Origin: Hofstenia miamia
Lineage: Eukaryota > Xenacoelomorpha > Acoela
DNA length: 64,000 nt
Assembly (NCBI GenBank): GCA_004352715.1
Contig: SCFE01000092.1
Location: 1,036,969-1,100,968, forward strand
Direction of reading: 5' to 3'
Within the stretch, counting starts at the first letter, position 1; the number at the start of each line of letters is the position of its first letter. The notes below the pieces were generated by a model. The model saw nothing but the letters and a program-made list of their open reading frames with translations. It did not search any database and was not told where the DNA came from. Of the stretch, positions 37,406 through 49,865 are shown one piece after another. The translations under genes were made by a program, and so were the position numbers.

Positions 37406-38840
37406 TGCTCAACTCAAGAACAATAAGTAAAAAATATTTATTAAATTGTATGTAGTTTATAAATGTAACCAAGAAACAAACATTTACTGTGATAACTAAG
37501 CTCACATGAAAAAATTTGCATTATTTATATTTTTAATAAGTTTGTAAACTTAATACATTTATTTGTACATGAGAATTTAAATATATGTTGTTGTTGTTAT
37601 AATAGGACAATATTGCTTTTGAATTAGCAATTTATAGATCTCGATCGAGTGCTTATGTTAATATATTTTTAGAATTAAGAAACCAAAATCCTCTTAGGAT
37701 CCTTCTACTCACTGCAATCAATACAGTTTAAAATTAGAGACATTGGGGTCACTCCACTACAGAAATTTTAACATTATTATAAAATATTATGCAATGACGA
37801 AGAAAAAAGATTTATCAGATACCCCGATGCTCTAAAGCCTTTCTATCCTTCGTACTATTGTATGTTATGTAACATCATTGCATACTAAGCAACAACTAAT
37901 TATGAATTGGGTAACCGTTTATGACTACTTATATATCAGTGCATAAATTTTCAGCTCAATAAGCCAGCATACAGTATCATGTTATTGCTCTATTTATATT
38001 TTTGTTTAGAATAATCATAAGATAAAAGAAATTGAAAAATTACGGAATGCATTGCGTTGTAGAAACATTGCAATTTTATTCACGTGGCTTAGCTTGCTGT
38101 TGATACACTTTAATGAATAACCCGAATTAAGTGTTGTTACTTCTCTGTATTTTTCCTCAGCTTGTGTTGCCAGTATTGTTGCGATAGTTTAGTTTGTGTG
38201 CATCTCTGTTGAGGAATCTGATGTCTAGGAATAGATAGACTTGAAATATCTGGCACACTGAATTATCAGATATTTTATTTTTTATTGTTTGTAAAGCAAT
38301 ACAATTTGTAATTTCTTACTTTCACTTATCTGTGCACCTTGCCTGCTTGCAATGTAAATAACAATAAAAATAATGCAAAAACATGTTAACTTTTTTATTA
38401 ATCAGCAAATGAATATCTACGATCTGATCAACAAACTAAAACACATGTTCCCTCTAACCTGTTATTCTTCTTCTATAGTATGTAGAATTTTTACATTGCG
38501 GGTAGTTGATAATCATTCTTGCCATAGCAAATAGTTGGTCAATATCATTATTATTCCACAATTAACAAGCAATGGCCTCGAACCATAGGAGGTGGCCGGG
38601 AGCAGTTCCCAATTCTTGATAAAATTGTAATATTTTTAATTATTTCTATGGCTTGTGAATGCAAATCATATCAATATAGTGGAAAACTACAAGGGATGTG
38701 CCGAAAACCGGTATATTGGAAAATCCGCAATTACACAACCGGATCCGGATATTCGGTAAAATTTAACTTGCTTATCGGATTTTACCGAATAACATATTCT
38801 AAGATAAAACTTGATTTGTAAATGAAATTGTCGAGAAAAA

Positions 38841-39192
38841 CAGATCCGTAGCCAGCATTATAACCTAAAGGGGGGTTGATGACAAGTTCGACTTCTTCAT
38901 AAGATAAGCTAAAATTTTACTAAATATTTGCACCATTTTATTTTTGCTGCATCCATGAGCGTACGTGGATTTTTAGTCGGATGAGGTCATCTAGTAAGTG
39001 ATCAAGTAAGTGACCAAAGGCGGGGAGCCCCACGAAAAAATTTTGAAAAGATAGACCTTAGAATTGCATTATTGAGAGAAAGTTACAACAATTGAATTAA
39101 CACATTTTATTTTTACATGCTGATTTTGCTTTTAGCTTTGTTGTCTAGGAGGGATTGCCTGACCCCTCTTATCCCCTGTGACTGCGGGCCTG
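38841..39192. mobile_element. hAT-type MITE, 352 bp
   Basis: Left CAGATCCGTAGCCAGCAT then a G-run; right read inward CAGGCCCGCAGTCACAGGGG. Flanks GAGAAAAA and AGGAAAAA match at 6 of 8. Inside, at 38,954, GCGTACGTGGATTTTTAGTC resembles the terminus of the 17,003 family, so a second element may be nested here. Confidence 0.65.
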
Positions 39193-39528
39193 AGGAAAAA
39201 GCTATACTTTTCCCATGATATTAAAGTTTTCATGCAACAAAACAAGTTTTTCTGATATATACGAGCGTATTATATTTCATATTCATAAATTTTCATTTGC
39301 AAGAAGTCGATATTAACCGAGAAATGAGGTTGTTCTTCATTAATAATTTATTGGTCTATTTTGCAGTCTGCTTAAAATTAGATGGTTTTCAGACCTGAAG
39401 TGCAGTAAAATAAGAAATTATAAAGTCATAAAATATATTTTTGTTTTTTGAAAAATGCGGTAATAGTTGTGGCTGAAATGTTATAAAAGTAATATTTTGG
39501 CATAGTTTCATTAAATTATTTGAACTAA

Positions 39529-39550
39529 TGTATGTATGTATGTATGTATG

Positions 39551-39575
<25 letters not shown>
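39529..39575. repeat. Compound (TATG)n-(TA)n microsatellite
   Basis: About six TATG units run directly into about twelve TA units, the only compound array of this kind in the window. Confidence 0.95.
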
Positions 39576-39585
<10 letters not shown>

Positions 39586-41645
39586 ATAATGTACTTCCTG
39601 GCCTAACCCCGAGAATTTTAACTGCTAGCTAATTGTTGGCCTGATCCGAACCAATGGTTGCCACGTTTCTAGAGCCGGCTATGTATGCGGACAGCTGGAA
39701 AATAATAACGAAACTACATGCATTATTTCATGGATCTTGAAAGGGACACCTATTGCAGAAATGTGACATGCGTATTCAGCCAAAATATATTACGGTTAAC
39801 AATAGAATTGCTTGAATTAATGCTGCTATCATAAAAAATCAAAGTTCAATGTTTCCACCAGATGTTATTACTCCCACTTTTGATCTTGAAAATGATAGCT
39901 GTGAAATAACGATTAGAAAATCCCGGTTTCACTGCAATAATCGAAGGACAGGGAATAGACATTTAAACGAAATTGTATGCCAAGTTACGAAAATGTCAAA
40001 CAACATCGGCAGGAGCTCAGAGATGTTTCTCTATGTTGAGAAAACTCTTAACCTATGACAAAAATCTTAACCGCAATAATATATGGAAATGTATGTGATG
40101 TTATTATAATTTAGTGAAGTAGTTGTTTAAAAAATTGAATTATTATTATGAAAGAGTTTTTGTATTTGTTTTATTCTTGTACTCAGTAATAGAAAAACAT
40201 TTTATATTTCCGAAATGGATTATTTTGAGAAATAGATGTTCATATTTTAGAGCTTATTTAACTAAGTTCCGTCATATTTTGTCATAAAAATATGGTCATA
40301 CATTGTTTTTTTAAAGTTATATTTCTGGTTGCCCTAGTAATAATTGAATAATATATTATCCGTTATATTCAATTCACTATCTAGATGCTATCCTTAAATC
40401 TACAATGTCATACATTATATATTATATAAAATTTATTCAAATGTCAGTTGGGAACTAAATTAGTTTTTCTTGGATCCACAGTGCTGTTGTGGCTATTCAA
40501 AATTATAATTTTTGAAAACTTTTTAGATGAATATAGGTGGAGTAACAACATTCGTTTCAATGCGCAAGGCCTTGACAAAATGATCAATTTACTTCTCTGC
40601 AGGACATACATTACGATAAAGTGTTTGTCAATTGTTGAATGCAAACGCGCTCAATCTTTTAATAATTCAGATTCGTTTATGCACATAGAGAGGCATGGAA
40701 TCAATATTTTTTTCTATGCACAATTACGTATTTCGTGAATGTGTTATCTGATTTTTGTCTTTCTATTCAACCAACATTGACACATTTTCATACGTTATAT
40801 TTCCGTGTTATAGTGTGACATCAACTAGAAACCTACAACATATTCACAAAATTACAAGTAAAAAAATTCTTACTATCCAATATAACTTTATAGACAGAGA
40901 GCTTATAAAAATGGACTGGCCTGGCTTACACATATTTTATTATATAATTTTGAACTCGAGTTAGAGGATTAAGATTTGTTTTTGAAAATGAGAACCTAAA
41001 GCGTTTTGATATTAAACTAAAAACATATGTGCAAATGGTACAAACACAGAAGTTACAAACTAAATTTTGCATTTAACAATTCGAATTAAACAAATACAAT
41101 TTACAAATTTAGTTACAAATATTAACAATACATCATTAAATTAGTGATGGGTTTGGATCTATGACCCGATTTTAAAACAGCATTTACCATAGACTCGTCT
41201 GTTTGTTCACTTTGATCGTTGGTGTCTAAAATCAGAAAATCATTTTCAAAATCAATAAATATATTGCAAAAAGGAATAAATGAATTTAGTCATTGATTTA
41301 GTTTGTTCAAAAAGCGCTGCAGCATCATGTGTACGATTGGAAATGTAAAGCAATGAATTTCAAATATGTATAGCGTCCGGCAAAAATGTCAGTCTACGTT
41401 AAATTTATTTAATATTATTTTTATGCGTTTGTGAATTTTTTCATAGATAACATTATACCAACGTAATTTAATTTTAGAAATTTATTAAGCAAAAATTTAC
41501 ACAAAAAATGACACCCTCTACTGAGTTAATAAACTTACATTCAGACAAGGTGCCAATTAGTAGAAAGTGTATCAAAAATACTAGTTGAAGTCTGGTGACA
41601 TGACAATATTTGCAGTAAACGTCATATGTAGCATAATGTAAATGA

Positions 41646-41732
41646 GTTCAGAAAGGTCACAGAACTATAGGTTCTGGTCGCCCACGTTCATTCAGATGTG
41701 ATGAAAACATTGAAAAATTTTTGATAAAGAAA
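41646..41732 (+). pseudogene. Tc1/mariner-type transposase scrap (GRPRS motif)
   Basis: Twenty-eight codons read VQKGHRTIGSGRPRSFRC then DENIEKFLI, matching the linker after the N-terminal helix-turn-helix of Tc1/mariner-related transposases (TGS-GRPRSxRxxENI). A possible left terminus of the same relic lies at 41,375. No catalytic motifs follow and no right end was found. Confidence 0.5.
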
Positions 41733-42947
41733 CATTTTGCAAAATTTGCTTAAACATGAAAAACGCGAATTTTGTAACTACTTAATAGGGTTGTAGTCAC
41801 GAAATTCTAAAAATAATTTTTAGGCCAAAATCGACTATTATATTAGTAAATTTCGATATTTTTTAAAAATGCTCATTAAAATTTGAATTCAAATATAAAA
41901 TAGAGGAACAATTAGGTAAAATGGAAAACGTGATCTCGATACTTAGCGAACCACTTTAATTAGTTCATTAATCACAGTTACATATTGTATGGTCAACTAT
42001 TCCATACCATTCTCAAGCAAAGTTTTTCATAGCTTCGAAATTTTTGTTGAAATGCTTAAAAATTATACTTTGTCATGTGTGAACAGTACTTCACAACAAT
42101 TTTAAAAAATACTCAACTTCAAGTAATTTTACTTTCATAATTTGGTAAATATAAAGTGAAAATTTCTTAATTTTTTTGTTAATTTTTGTGGTAAAAAAAC
42201 TGTTTTAAAATCAAAACAATAGTCGCCCTATTCATAAGCCTCAGCTTGACTAGATGTATTTTTGTTTACTCTGCGTAATGCAGCTGTCTGTTCTTCTCGA
42301 TAGGAAGTGATTGTGACTGAAGTGTTTCCAATGAACCAACATAATATTGTATAAAATATCTCAAAAGCCCTTTTGGAGATTATATATTTAATCAATTTTT
42401 GATATTTCTGTTAATTAAATTCTTTAAAAATCCAGAAGAATCTTTAAAGTTTCTTTAGGAATCATTAAAATTGCTTAAAGTTTCTTTGAAAATCCTTAAA
42501 AATCTTTCTAATTTTTTGATACAATTTGATTAAAGTTTTGTTAAATTTTAATGAATTTACAACTAGGGAATTTGTGGATTGGGGGAAAGGATGGAACCTG
42601 AAAATCATCAGTAGGAGTTCATTCACTTAGAACATAATTGATGGAGACACGAACCTCAAAACAGAGTAGCTAAGTCCCCAGTTGGCAAGCTATGCTACTT
42701 GTGTACGGAGAGTTAAAGAAATATGTCATTGGGTTAAGTACATCTCTTAAGCCTTGTCAAATCAATCAAAATCATAAGACACAGGAATCCATTTATAAGA
42801 AGCCAAATTACAATATTTTGATAGTTACATGCATGTGGCAGATTTATGCTCACTAGGTTTTCACATATTCGAATGATAATTAAAACAAACTAAACTAAAT
42901 TGAGTATACTTATATAGAAGAAGTATTAGTTATTAAGAACACTTTAC
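41733..42947. other. AT-rich spacer, likely intron sequence of the exon at 42,948
   Basis: If the minus-strand exon at 43,146-42,948 is real, this stretch is the beginning of its first intron. I see no downstream exon. A degenerate repeat of ATCTTTAAAGTTTCTTT-like words occurs at 42,415-42,530. Confidence 0.35.
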
Positions 42948-43146
42948 CTTCCTTGGATGTTTGTGTACTGAAAATTGTCACTGGATTGTGATGCACGGGT
43001 GAATTTGGGGCTGACTTGCTTTTCTTGGTGGGATTTTCTTGAACAGGGCATACTCCTTGACTTACGCTATTAGAGAAGGTTGTGCTGCGTCTTCGGAATG
43101 AACGCTTTTGCAGTTTATTGTTTGAGTTACTAAGGTTTTGTCCCAT
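42948..43146 (-). CDS. Candidate first coding exon of a host gene (predicted N-myristoylated)
   Basis: An ATG at 43,146-43,144 opens a 66-codon reading frame ending, in phase 1, at AAG|GTAAAG, a strong splice-donor match (GT at 42,947-42,946). The peptide begins MGQNLSNSNN, which fits the N-myristoylation consensus (Gly2, Ser6), followed by a basic KRSFRRRSTTF stretch that would suit membrane attachment or kinase phosphorylation, then a Ser/Pro-rich, disordered-looking part with SKSAPNSPVHH. Composition is clearly less AT-rich than the surroundings. The product is not recognised. I see no repeat character, and the coding frame is uninterrupted. Later exons would lie at lower coordinates but none was found, so this could also be a chance ORF. 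Confidence 0.45.
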
Positions 43147-46100
43147 GAAAAATTCCCAATGATTATTCGTTTAACAAGGTACATAAATTCCAACTGAGTA
43201 AGCTAACAGCAAGTAAAGCGAAACCAGTAAGAAGAGAGCTTTGGTTGCATTTAGCAGATATAAAAACAATGAAAAAGCCGAAAACGATATATAAATTGTT
43301 GATTGGATGAGAGAACAGTTACAGTTTTCGGTACGCTACGATAAATATAAACACTCAAAGTACGATTGCGCGTACGTCTGGTAGCATCAAATGCCAGCCG
43401 ACGAGTCAGCAGGTTCCCCATTCATTGCATGACTCAATTGTTCGACAACCGTTTTGCAAAGTGGCGCTTAAAATACTATTCAAGTGTCAGTTATTGCTTT
43501 TAAATCTAAATCAATATGTCATTGAATTGAATTGTTAAGGGAATTAATCGCTATCTGGGAAATATTTGCTAATCACTAATAATCAGCACAATTCTAAATC
43601 TATGATTATAATTACACTTGTTTTCGATTGCTGTAATTGTATAGGAAATTCACATTTTGATTTACAAGAAAGGTAAAAAGGGGGTAAAAGGGGTATGCAG
43701 CAAATTATTTTAATGAAACGTCATTGATCATTACTTTAGATAGCTATCAAGATCGTTTGTGAGACATAGATTTTGGTTTCAGCATTATCCTATATACTTT
43801 GAAAAATTGAAATATCAGGTTTGCCGTGGAGTGACATTTTTGGAGCCACGATCCACACCACAAAAATGTCTACAAATCACGTCACAAGTCCAACACAGGA
43901 ATAGAATTTTGCCCGACAAATCGTCACAATAATTTTTTTTGACAAAACTGGTAAATATATTTCAATATAAAGCACTTGTAGACACTGAAATTAAGCATAT
44001 TTTGAATATAGTAAAATTTTACAAATTAATAACTATCTTAACCAAAGTCATATTCGTCAAACCATTTTTTAATGTTCGCGATTTGATCATTTTTAGAATT
44101 TTAGAATTCTACCCCACTCCCGGGATTAGACTGGTAAATATTGAAGAAAAATTTTTTTCTTGAGTAAAATCAATTCTTCCGGTTACAATCTGGCATATGT
44201 AGCAAGCAATGGCTTGCATAGGATTTTCTGACGGGGACCTTAAAAAAGACATTTTATGACCTTAGTTGTTAAATTTTTTAAATTTTTAGCTAAAAAATTT
44301 TTCGTATAGCCAATCAAAATCAGAACGAATCTGCTGACAGATACGGCTTTCTATTTTTGCATCTCTGTGATTTACTTATGTAGTTCACAAATAATTTGAC
44401 ATATCTATTCAAATAGTAGTTTTTCAGAATCGGATCTTACATTTTAGGTATTCCCAAAGCGAGTGGATTATATTGGTATATCCATTGTATTGCAGTATCA
44501 GGGCATAAAAATGGTTGTTACCAAGTCATTACATTTAATGAAGCTCCTTTAAGAGCTGCAAAATGATTCTTACTGTATATTTCTGAAATACAATCTTAAT
44601 TAGGACGTATTCGTTTTAGTGCAAATACATACCTCAAAACTACATGGAATATCGGAAATCATTTGATTTCTTATTCAAAAACTGAATCAGACTACATATA
44701 AATTTTCTGTGTTAACAGTTTCACAAATCACTAGCTATTTCATAATTGCAATTCCCATGACACAAAACTGCCTAAAAACATTTGTCATTAATGAAGCTAT
44801 CGTCCGATAATTCCCAATGAGCATAACAAAAACAATTGCGGAAATTGAAAAGTTAAAATTGTTACTAAAAATATCAAAACCCGAAGTTCTTAAAAATCTT
44901 TAGTAAATTTATACCCGCCGATTTGATGGGGTTTGTACCATCCCTGTTTACGTAGTTTACCCTAAACAGCACATTGTGCTCATAAGGTTACAATCGGTTT
45001 GGTCGATATTCTCAAACAATTTTCTCTAAACCTGGGATTTTGACACAATTATGGGTGAGTTTACTTCCATTTTCTATTAATAAGTTGTCATAAAAATTAT
45101 TCGTGTGTTTGAAGAAAAAATATCAACTTTTTCGGATGGAAAATCCTATTTTTGCAAAGACATTCTTCCTTTACCTAGTGTTCAGATAATAGCGGTCTGA
45201 GGCCTATGGCAGCAAAACCTAACCTCAACTAATGTATTTTGTGCCAGTAAACCACACAAGTCCCATTCGTGATGCGCGGCAAAGTCAGAAATCATCACAA
45301 ATGTGCGGCTGAAGGAGTTCACGTAAGCACTCGAATTATGGATGAAAATGAAAGAAAAAAAATGCTCTATTCAATGGTACTTTCTAATTTGAGAAAGCTT
45401 CATTATTTAGTAAGTTATGAGCTTCTATGGAAACCATAACAAATTGTATAAATATCTGGGTTTGCATAGGATTGAACTTTATTGCGGACTGCAAGAATAA
45501 TGCCATCTGTACCGGAACTTTGCATTAAACAATGACGAATTGTGTCAAATAAATACAATTAAACTATATTTTTCTAAAAATCAGATTTAGTTTAACCATG
45601 TTTCTCAGTGGGCCCTGCTGACAGACTTTAATGAAAATTTTTAAGAAAATTACTTCACAGTTAAAATGGACCAAGAACTATTGTGTTTAGTTGAGAGGCC
45701 GTTATTTAGTTCCCTAACTCTTTATTTACCTACTGTTCAACATAGTTTATGATCATTAGCAATTGGCCCATGAACTAAGATTGATTAATAGCAATCAATC
45801 TATAAAAGTAAACAGACGCACTCCAACATTAAATCTCTCATTTATAGAAGCAATGAAAAACTCTTTGTTAAACACCTCTATAAAAGCATCGAATGATTTG
45901 CCTAGATTAGCAATCAATACATTTAAAATAGTATAAACTAAGTCATTGTAATCAACGTGTGGAATAGTTTGTGCGCAATGTTTCTTGTAGTATATGCTAC
46001 CAATGTGATCGAATATTTTCAAAGCAATTCTGAATGAAGATTCTTTTACATATTTGACAAGTCTTTTTGTCTTCAATAGCCTTTTCGTTTTATTCCAGTC

Positions 46101-46301
46101 TCATTTGCTTTAGAATCTCCCCGAATTCAGCATTTTAGGGCTAAAATATCAATTTGACGCTTATACTTTATGTAGCCGCATTACAAGGGACAAAAATGTC
46201 ATTGAAGAATATATTTCATAAGTAACTAATACTTAAATAATGTATTGCGTTTTAATGCAGTTAGCGAAATGATGAAAAGTTGCATATATTATTTTATATA
46301 T
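43147..46301. other. 3.2 kb spacer; possible promoter side of the candidate exon
   Basis: The first 300 bp (43,147-43,480) would be 5' UTR and promoter for the minus-strand exon and is GC-richer near 43,320-43,440. Minus-strand TTTATATATCG lies at about 43,287. A hAT-type solo terminus starts at 44,208. A 53-codon ATG ORF (45,270-45,431, plus) and a 93-codon minus-strand frame at 46,076-45,795 that starts with TTG show no motifs and are not called. Confidence 0.35.
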
Positions 46302-47173
46302 TTAAGGTGGTCCTATACTAAAAAATGTCAAAATTTTCAATTTTTTTATTTTGGTTGTTTTACATACTTTCAACTATCTGTTAACTGCTGGTATAGCTAT
46401 TTTTTCATGAAGAATTATATAAATTAGTTTAAAAGTAATTTTAATATGTGACACTTAAAATTTCAGAAACGATTTTCCTCAGTTACGCCCCTAGCAACCA
46501 TCTGTGTCTTTGATTTTGACTATTTATACCTATTTATTAAATCATTTTTGCTTATTCTATTATTTAGGAGATATAATATGAAAGAAAAAAATTTTTTGAG
46601 GTTAAATTGATCAAATACCAAAACATATTAAATGAAGGGGATTTTTTGCATAAAACGTAGTTTTCTTAGACTTGCTAATTTTTGAAATGGTGCGATCAAT
46701 AACTTTTGAAATAGAAGTCTGATTGACTTGAAATTTTGTATGAGTGTTAAAATTCATAACATCAACTTACTGTACTAAAATCTTTTTGATCTGATTGTTG
46801 AAAATTATTTTATAGGTTGTTTACGTAATAAATGACCTTCAAAAATTTAATTTCAGGACCAGATTCTTTTTTTCCATAAAAAAATAAGTATACACTCTTT
46901 GAGTTTGTTTTTAGTACAGTAAGTGCATATTTATAAATGGAATACTTATGTAAATTTTTATTTTAAAACTCTCAGTCAATTTAAAGTTATTGACCGCACC
47001 ACAATATCCCTAAAATAGACCTGTTTGGTTCGTAAAAGCAGGACCAGACAGTAAATTTTGAAAATTACGTATTTTTTTTAAATTTTCATTCATTTTCAAA
47101 CAAATAAACAATTAAAACTTAACTTTGAAAAGAAAACATGGCGTTTCTTTCTTTTAGTAAAGGACCACCTTAA
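46302..47173. mobile_element. TTAA-flanked foldback (MITE-like) element, about 870 bp
   Basis: Ends are TTAA-GGTGGTCCTATACTAAA on the left and, read inward, TTAA-GGTGGTCCTTTACTAAA on the right. An inner pair of arms (46,688-46,790 and 46,905-47,001) is also inverted: TGGTGCGATCAATAAC against TGGTGCGGTCAATAAC, continuing to TTACTGTACTAAAA on both sides. The structure is a long imperfect palindrome with about 210 extra bases in the left outer arm. TTAA at both borders is what piggyBac-type insertion produces, but the terminal sequence is not one I can assign. No transposase is present. Confidence 0.75.
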
Positions 47174-47800
47174 GAAATTATATTTAAACTCACACTACTT
47201 GAAATTTCGACTATCCAAATCTGCCGCATTAAGCTCAGAATTCAAAAGTATTGTAACAAAGTCAAACCTGATTGTGATTGGTTATGATGATTATGTATGG
47301 AAGTTTTCATTTTGTGCAAAATATATTTTTTGGTTCATGGATAATAATAAAAATACGAAATGGAAATAGATCAATTCAAGAGAATTGCAAGACTCAAAAT
47401 GTTTATTCCAAAAAAGCACTAAAAATCTAATATTTTGAACAATTTCAGTGGTTTTCAATGATAGTTTAAGTATTTCTCTAGATTATAAGAACATTGGAAA
47501 CCATTTGTCCATTTGCCTTTTGTTCCAGAATTTGCTTAAAAATCAAATGACAAATAGAGTAAAAAATGAACGAAAAAGTGACATCAATTTAGGTGGAAGA
47601 TTTTTAAATAGAATTGATGTTATACCATATGCTCATATTCTCTAAATTAATAATATTCTTTACTTTATGTACAAAATTCACTTTGGTTTTGGTGTTTATT
47701 AATAGGCGAAGTACAAAAAAGAGAAACATGTTTTAATACAAGCGTAGTTTAAGTTAAAGTGCAAATATATTAAATTATTTTGACAAAAATTTGTAACAAG

Positions 47801-47841
<41 letters not shown>

Positions 47842-49765
47842 TAAAAATGTCTTCAATCCTCCTGCAAGTAGTGAAGCAGCAGCAGACATTCACATTCTTT
47901 CTCCATATGCAGTGTAGTAGACATCAGTAACTTCTACATTATCTGAATTTTTCTATTATTCATTAAATTTAGCTTGAGAAATTGATTTTTGAAAATTATT
48001 TTGCATAGACTAAAATTGATTAAAATCTAGTCGGATGTGACACCTAAATTATGATTTCCAACCTTAATAATCGTAGAAATTAACCAAAATGAAAACAAAA
48101 TTACACATGACTAAGGAGAAATTACGACTTCGTTTGCAAAAAACTACCGATTATAGTACGAACTACATACAGTTCTCAATATTTTTATCTCAAAGGGTGA
48201 CTTCTTATCTTAAAATTTGGTATAAAGCAATGTTAAATAAATTAAAGTTAATACTTTAATGTTAAAAAATTCTATAAAAAGTGGGCAATAACACAAAAAG
48301 ATTAAGTCTAATTTTTAAAGTATGACTTCATGACCTCATGTTCAATATATGAAGCCTCATGGCCTACTGGCTTCATTTTGAGGTTACCCCTTTGTGAGAT
48401 ATGCGAATTGTGTATCACTTCTATTAATGGCAGTGGTGTTAATTTGATTCTACAAGGCATTTCGAAGAATTCTCGTACTGAAAATAGCCTGTCATGAAAA
48501 AAGTATAATTCATCAGCAAGAAAGGTTTACATGTAAGTCAATGAATTTTTCAAAATTGTTAGAATCAATATTTTTATCTTCTTCTGTGCTTTTCAAAGAT
48601 TAAATTAGATTTTTCATGTAAAATATTAGAATTTTGTATTTCATGAAAAATACTTAAGATTGAACAAATTAAAAAGAAATTTATTTCTCACTAAGACATT
48701 ATTTTTATTAATAATTACAAAACGTCATAAAGACCTATTACATGTGTCTTAAGAACAAGCTTGAAGAAACTATTTGATTTTTTAATTTTTAGTGCCCAAT
48801 TACCCTAAAACCCTTGTTTGTTTTGGCAACAGAGAGAATAAATTGAAAAAAAGTTACAGAAATATTTCATATATAATTTTAGAAAAAGTGATAACATTTT
48901 GAGGACTAAATGTTTAAAAAAAGAACAAGGGCGTAGGAAGCATCCCTCTGCTTGAAAGACATAGCTCTTTAATGTAATGCAATTACTTGTTTATTTATAT
49001 ATTATATATATAATAGTATTTTATTCTCCAATTTTTGAGTACCTAGCCCCTGATTTTGAAAAGCCTTAATATCATGGATTTATGTACCATCAATATTGTA
49101 ATGGTCACAATTCCGGTTTTAATGGAATTCAATGTAAATTTTCATTTTACTTATATATGCAGATTTTAAATCTATATAATTTCTAAAGTAGACAATTAAA
49201 TACGTCTATTAATGCATTACTTAAATTATAATTTGTTTTAATTTATTAATAGCGTGATTTATAAAATATTTTGAAACGTCTAATCAAGGACAAGACATTT
49301 AAAATTAAGTGCAGGTTGCTGAACTTTAATTTAGCTGAAATTGCTTTAGAGGTGCACTGAAATTCAACACACAAAATAATTTTTTCAATCGAAAATATTT
49401 TTCAGAAACCATAGGGAAAAAGATTACAATGGCTTACCTTTGTTCCAGTAAGTTTTTGTTCCCTTCTCATCAAACTATTTGAGGGTTTTGACGCATTATA
49501 TGTAACATGAGGAGTTTTTGCTGCGGTGTTTATTCATGCCAATGTTCTATTCTATTTTATATGTATTTATATATATATATATTTCTAAATTTAAACTAAA
49601 TTTATTCGTTGAATTTGACACAATGCTGCTTAATGCAATCATCAGAAACACTACAAATATATTTATCATATAAATACAGAAGAAGAAGAAACAATATTTT
49701 CTACAATATTTAGCAATATAGATATTGGTCACAGTATAAAAGTGCGTCTAAAATATACATGCACA

Positions 49766-49768
<3 letters not shown>
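47174..49768. other. 2.6 kb AT-rich spacer
   Basis: No gene recognised. Contains one (TA)n tract, and at 48,330-48,390 a locally repeated CTTCATGACCTCATG/GCCTCATGGCC motif. Confidence 0.4.
47804..47839. repeat. (TA)n microsatellite
   Basis: Pure TA alternation of about 36 bp. Confidence 0.95.

Positions 49769-49797
<29 letters not shown>
49769..49797. repeat. (TA)n microsatellite
   Basis: Pure TA alternation, about 70 bp upstream of the left arm of the foldback repeat. Confidence 0.95.
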
Positions 49798-49799
<2 letters not shown>

Positions 49800-49865
49800 A
49801 CACTCATCTTCAAAATTTATTTCTGCAATGAAGAATGCAATAGCTTTGATTTCTATCACTAAGCT

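Larger units (their letters stand above)
35760..37599 (+). mobile_element. Non-LTR retrotransposon (LINE), copy 2, degraded
   Basis: The same family and orientation as the element at 1-1,851, with long nearly identical runs. The 5' boundary is approximate: coding-like sequence (NEKNRLNKTGHLFRFFF, about 35,850-35,900) is still readable upstream of the point where copy 1 enters the window. The 3' end is the same TGTTGTTGTT tail at about 37,599. It has lost about 165 bp between positions equivalent to 440 and 605 of copy 1, with a (TA)n tract at the junction. Confidence 0.88.
37600..41645. other. 4 kb spacer with MITE and simple repeats
   Basis: No gene recognised. A 69-codon ATG ORF at 39,849-40,058 (plus) has somewhat higher GC than its surroundings but no known motif. 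At 38,698-38,810, CCGGTAT and CCGGATCCGGATATTCGG words suggest another old transposon terminus. A sequence from 41,375 (GCGTCCGGCAAAAATGTCAG) looks like a Tc1/mariner terminus upstream of the transposase scrap at 41,646. Confidence 0.4.

Noticed and set aside
39849-40058. 69-codon ATG ORF with slightly raised GC
   Set aside because: No splice signals, motif or neighbour supports it; too short to call.
40448-40738. 96-codon plus-strand ORF overlapping another on the minus strand
   Set aside because: Non-ATG start, hydrophobic low-complexity content, no recognisable domain.
45795-46076. 93-codon minus-strand ORF
   Set aside because: It starts with TTG rather than ATG, shows no motif, and its amino-acid content is what AT-rich DNA would give.
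49568-49580. Short TA run under a 61-codon minus-strand ORF
   Set aside because: Too short to list as a microsatellite, and the ORF is AT-driven with no motif.
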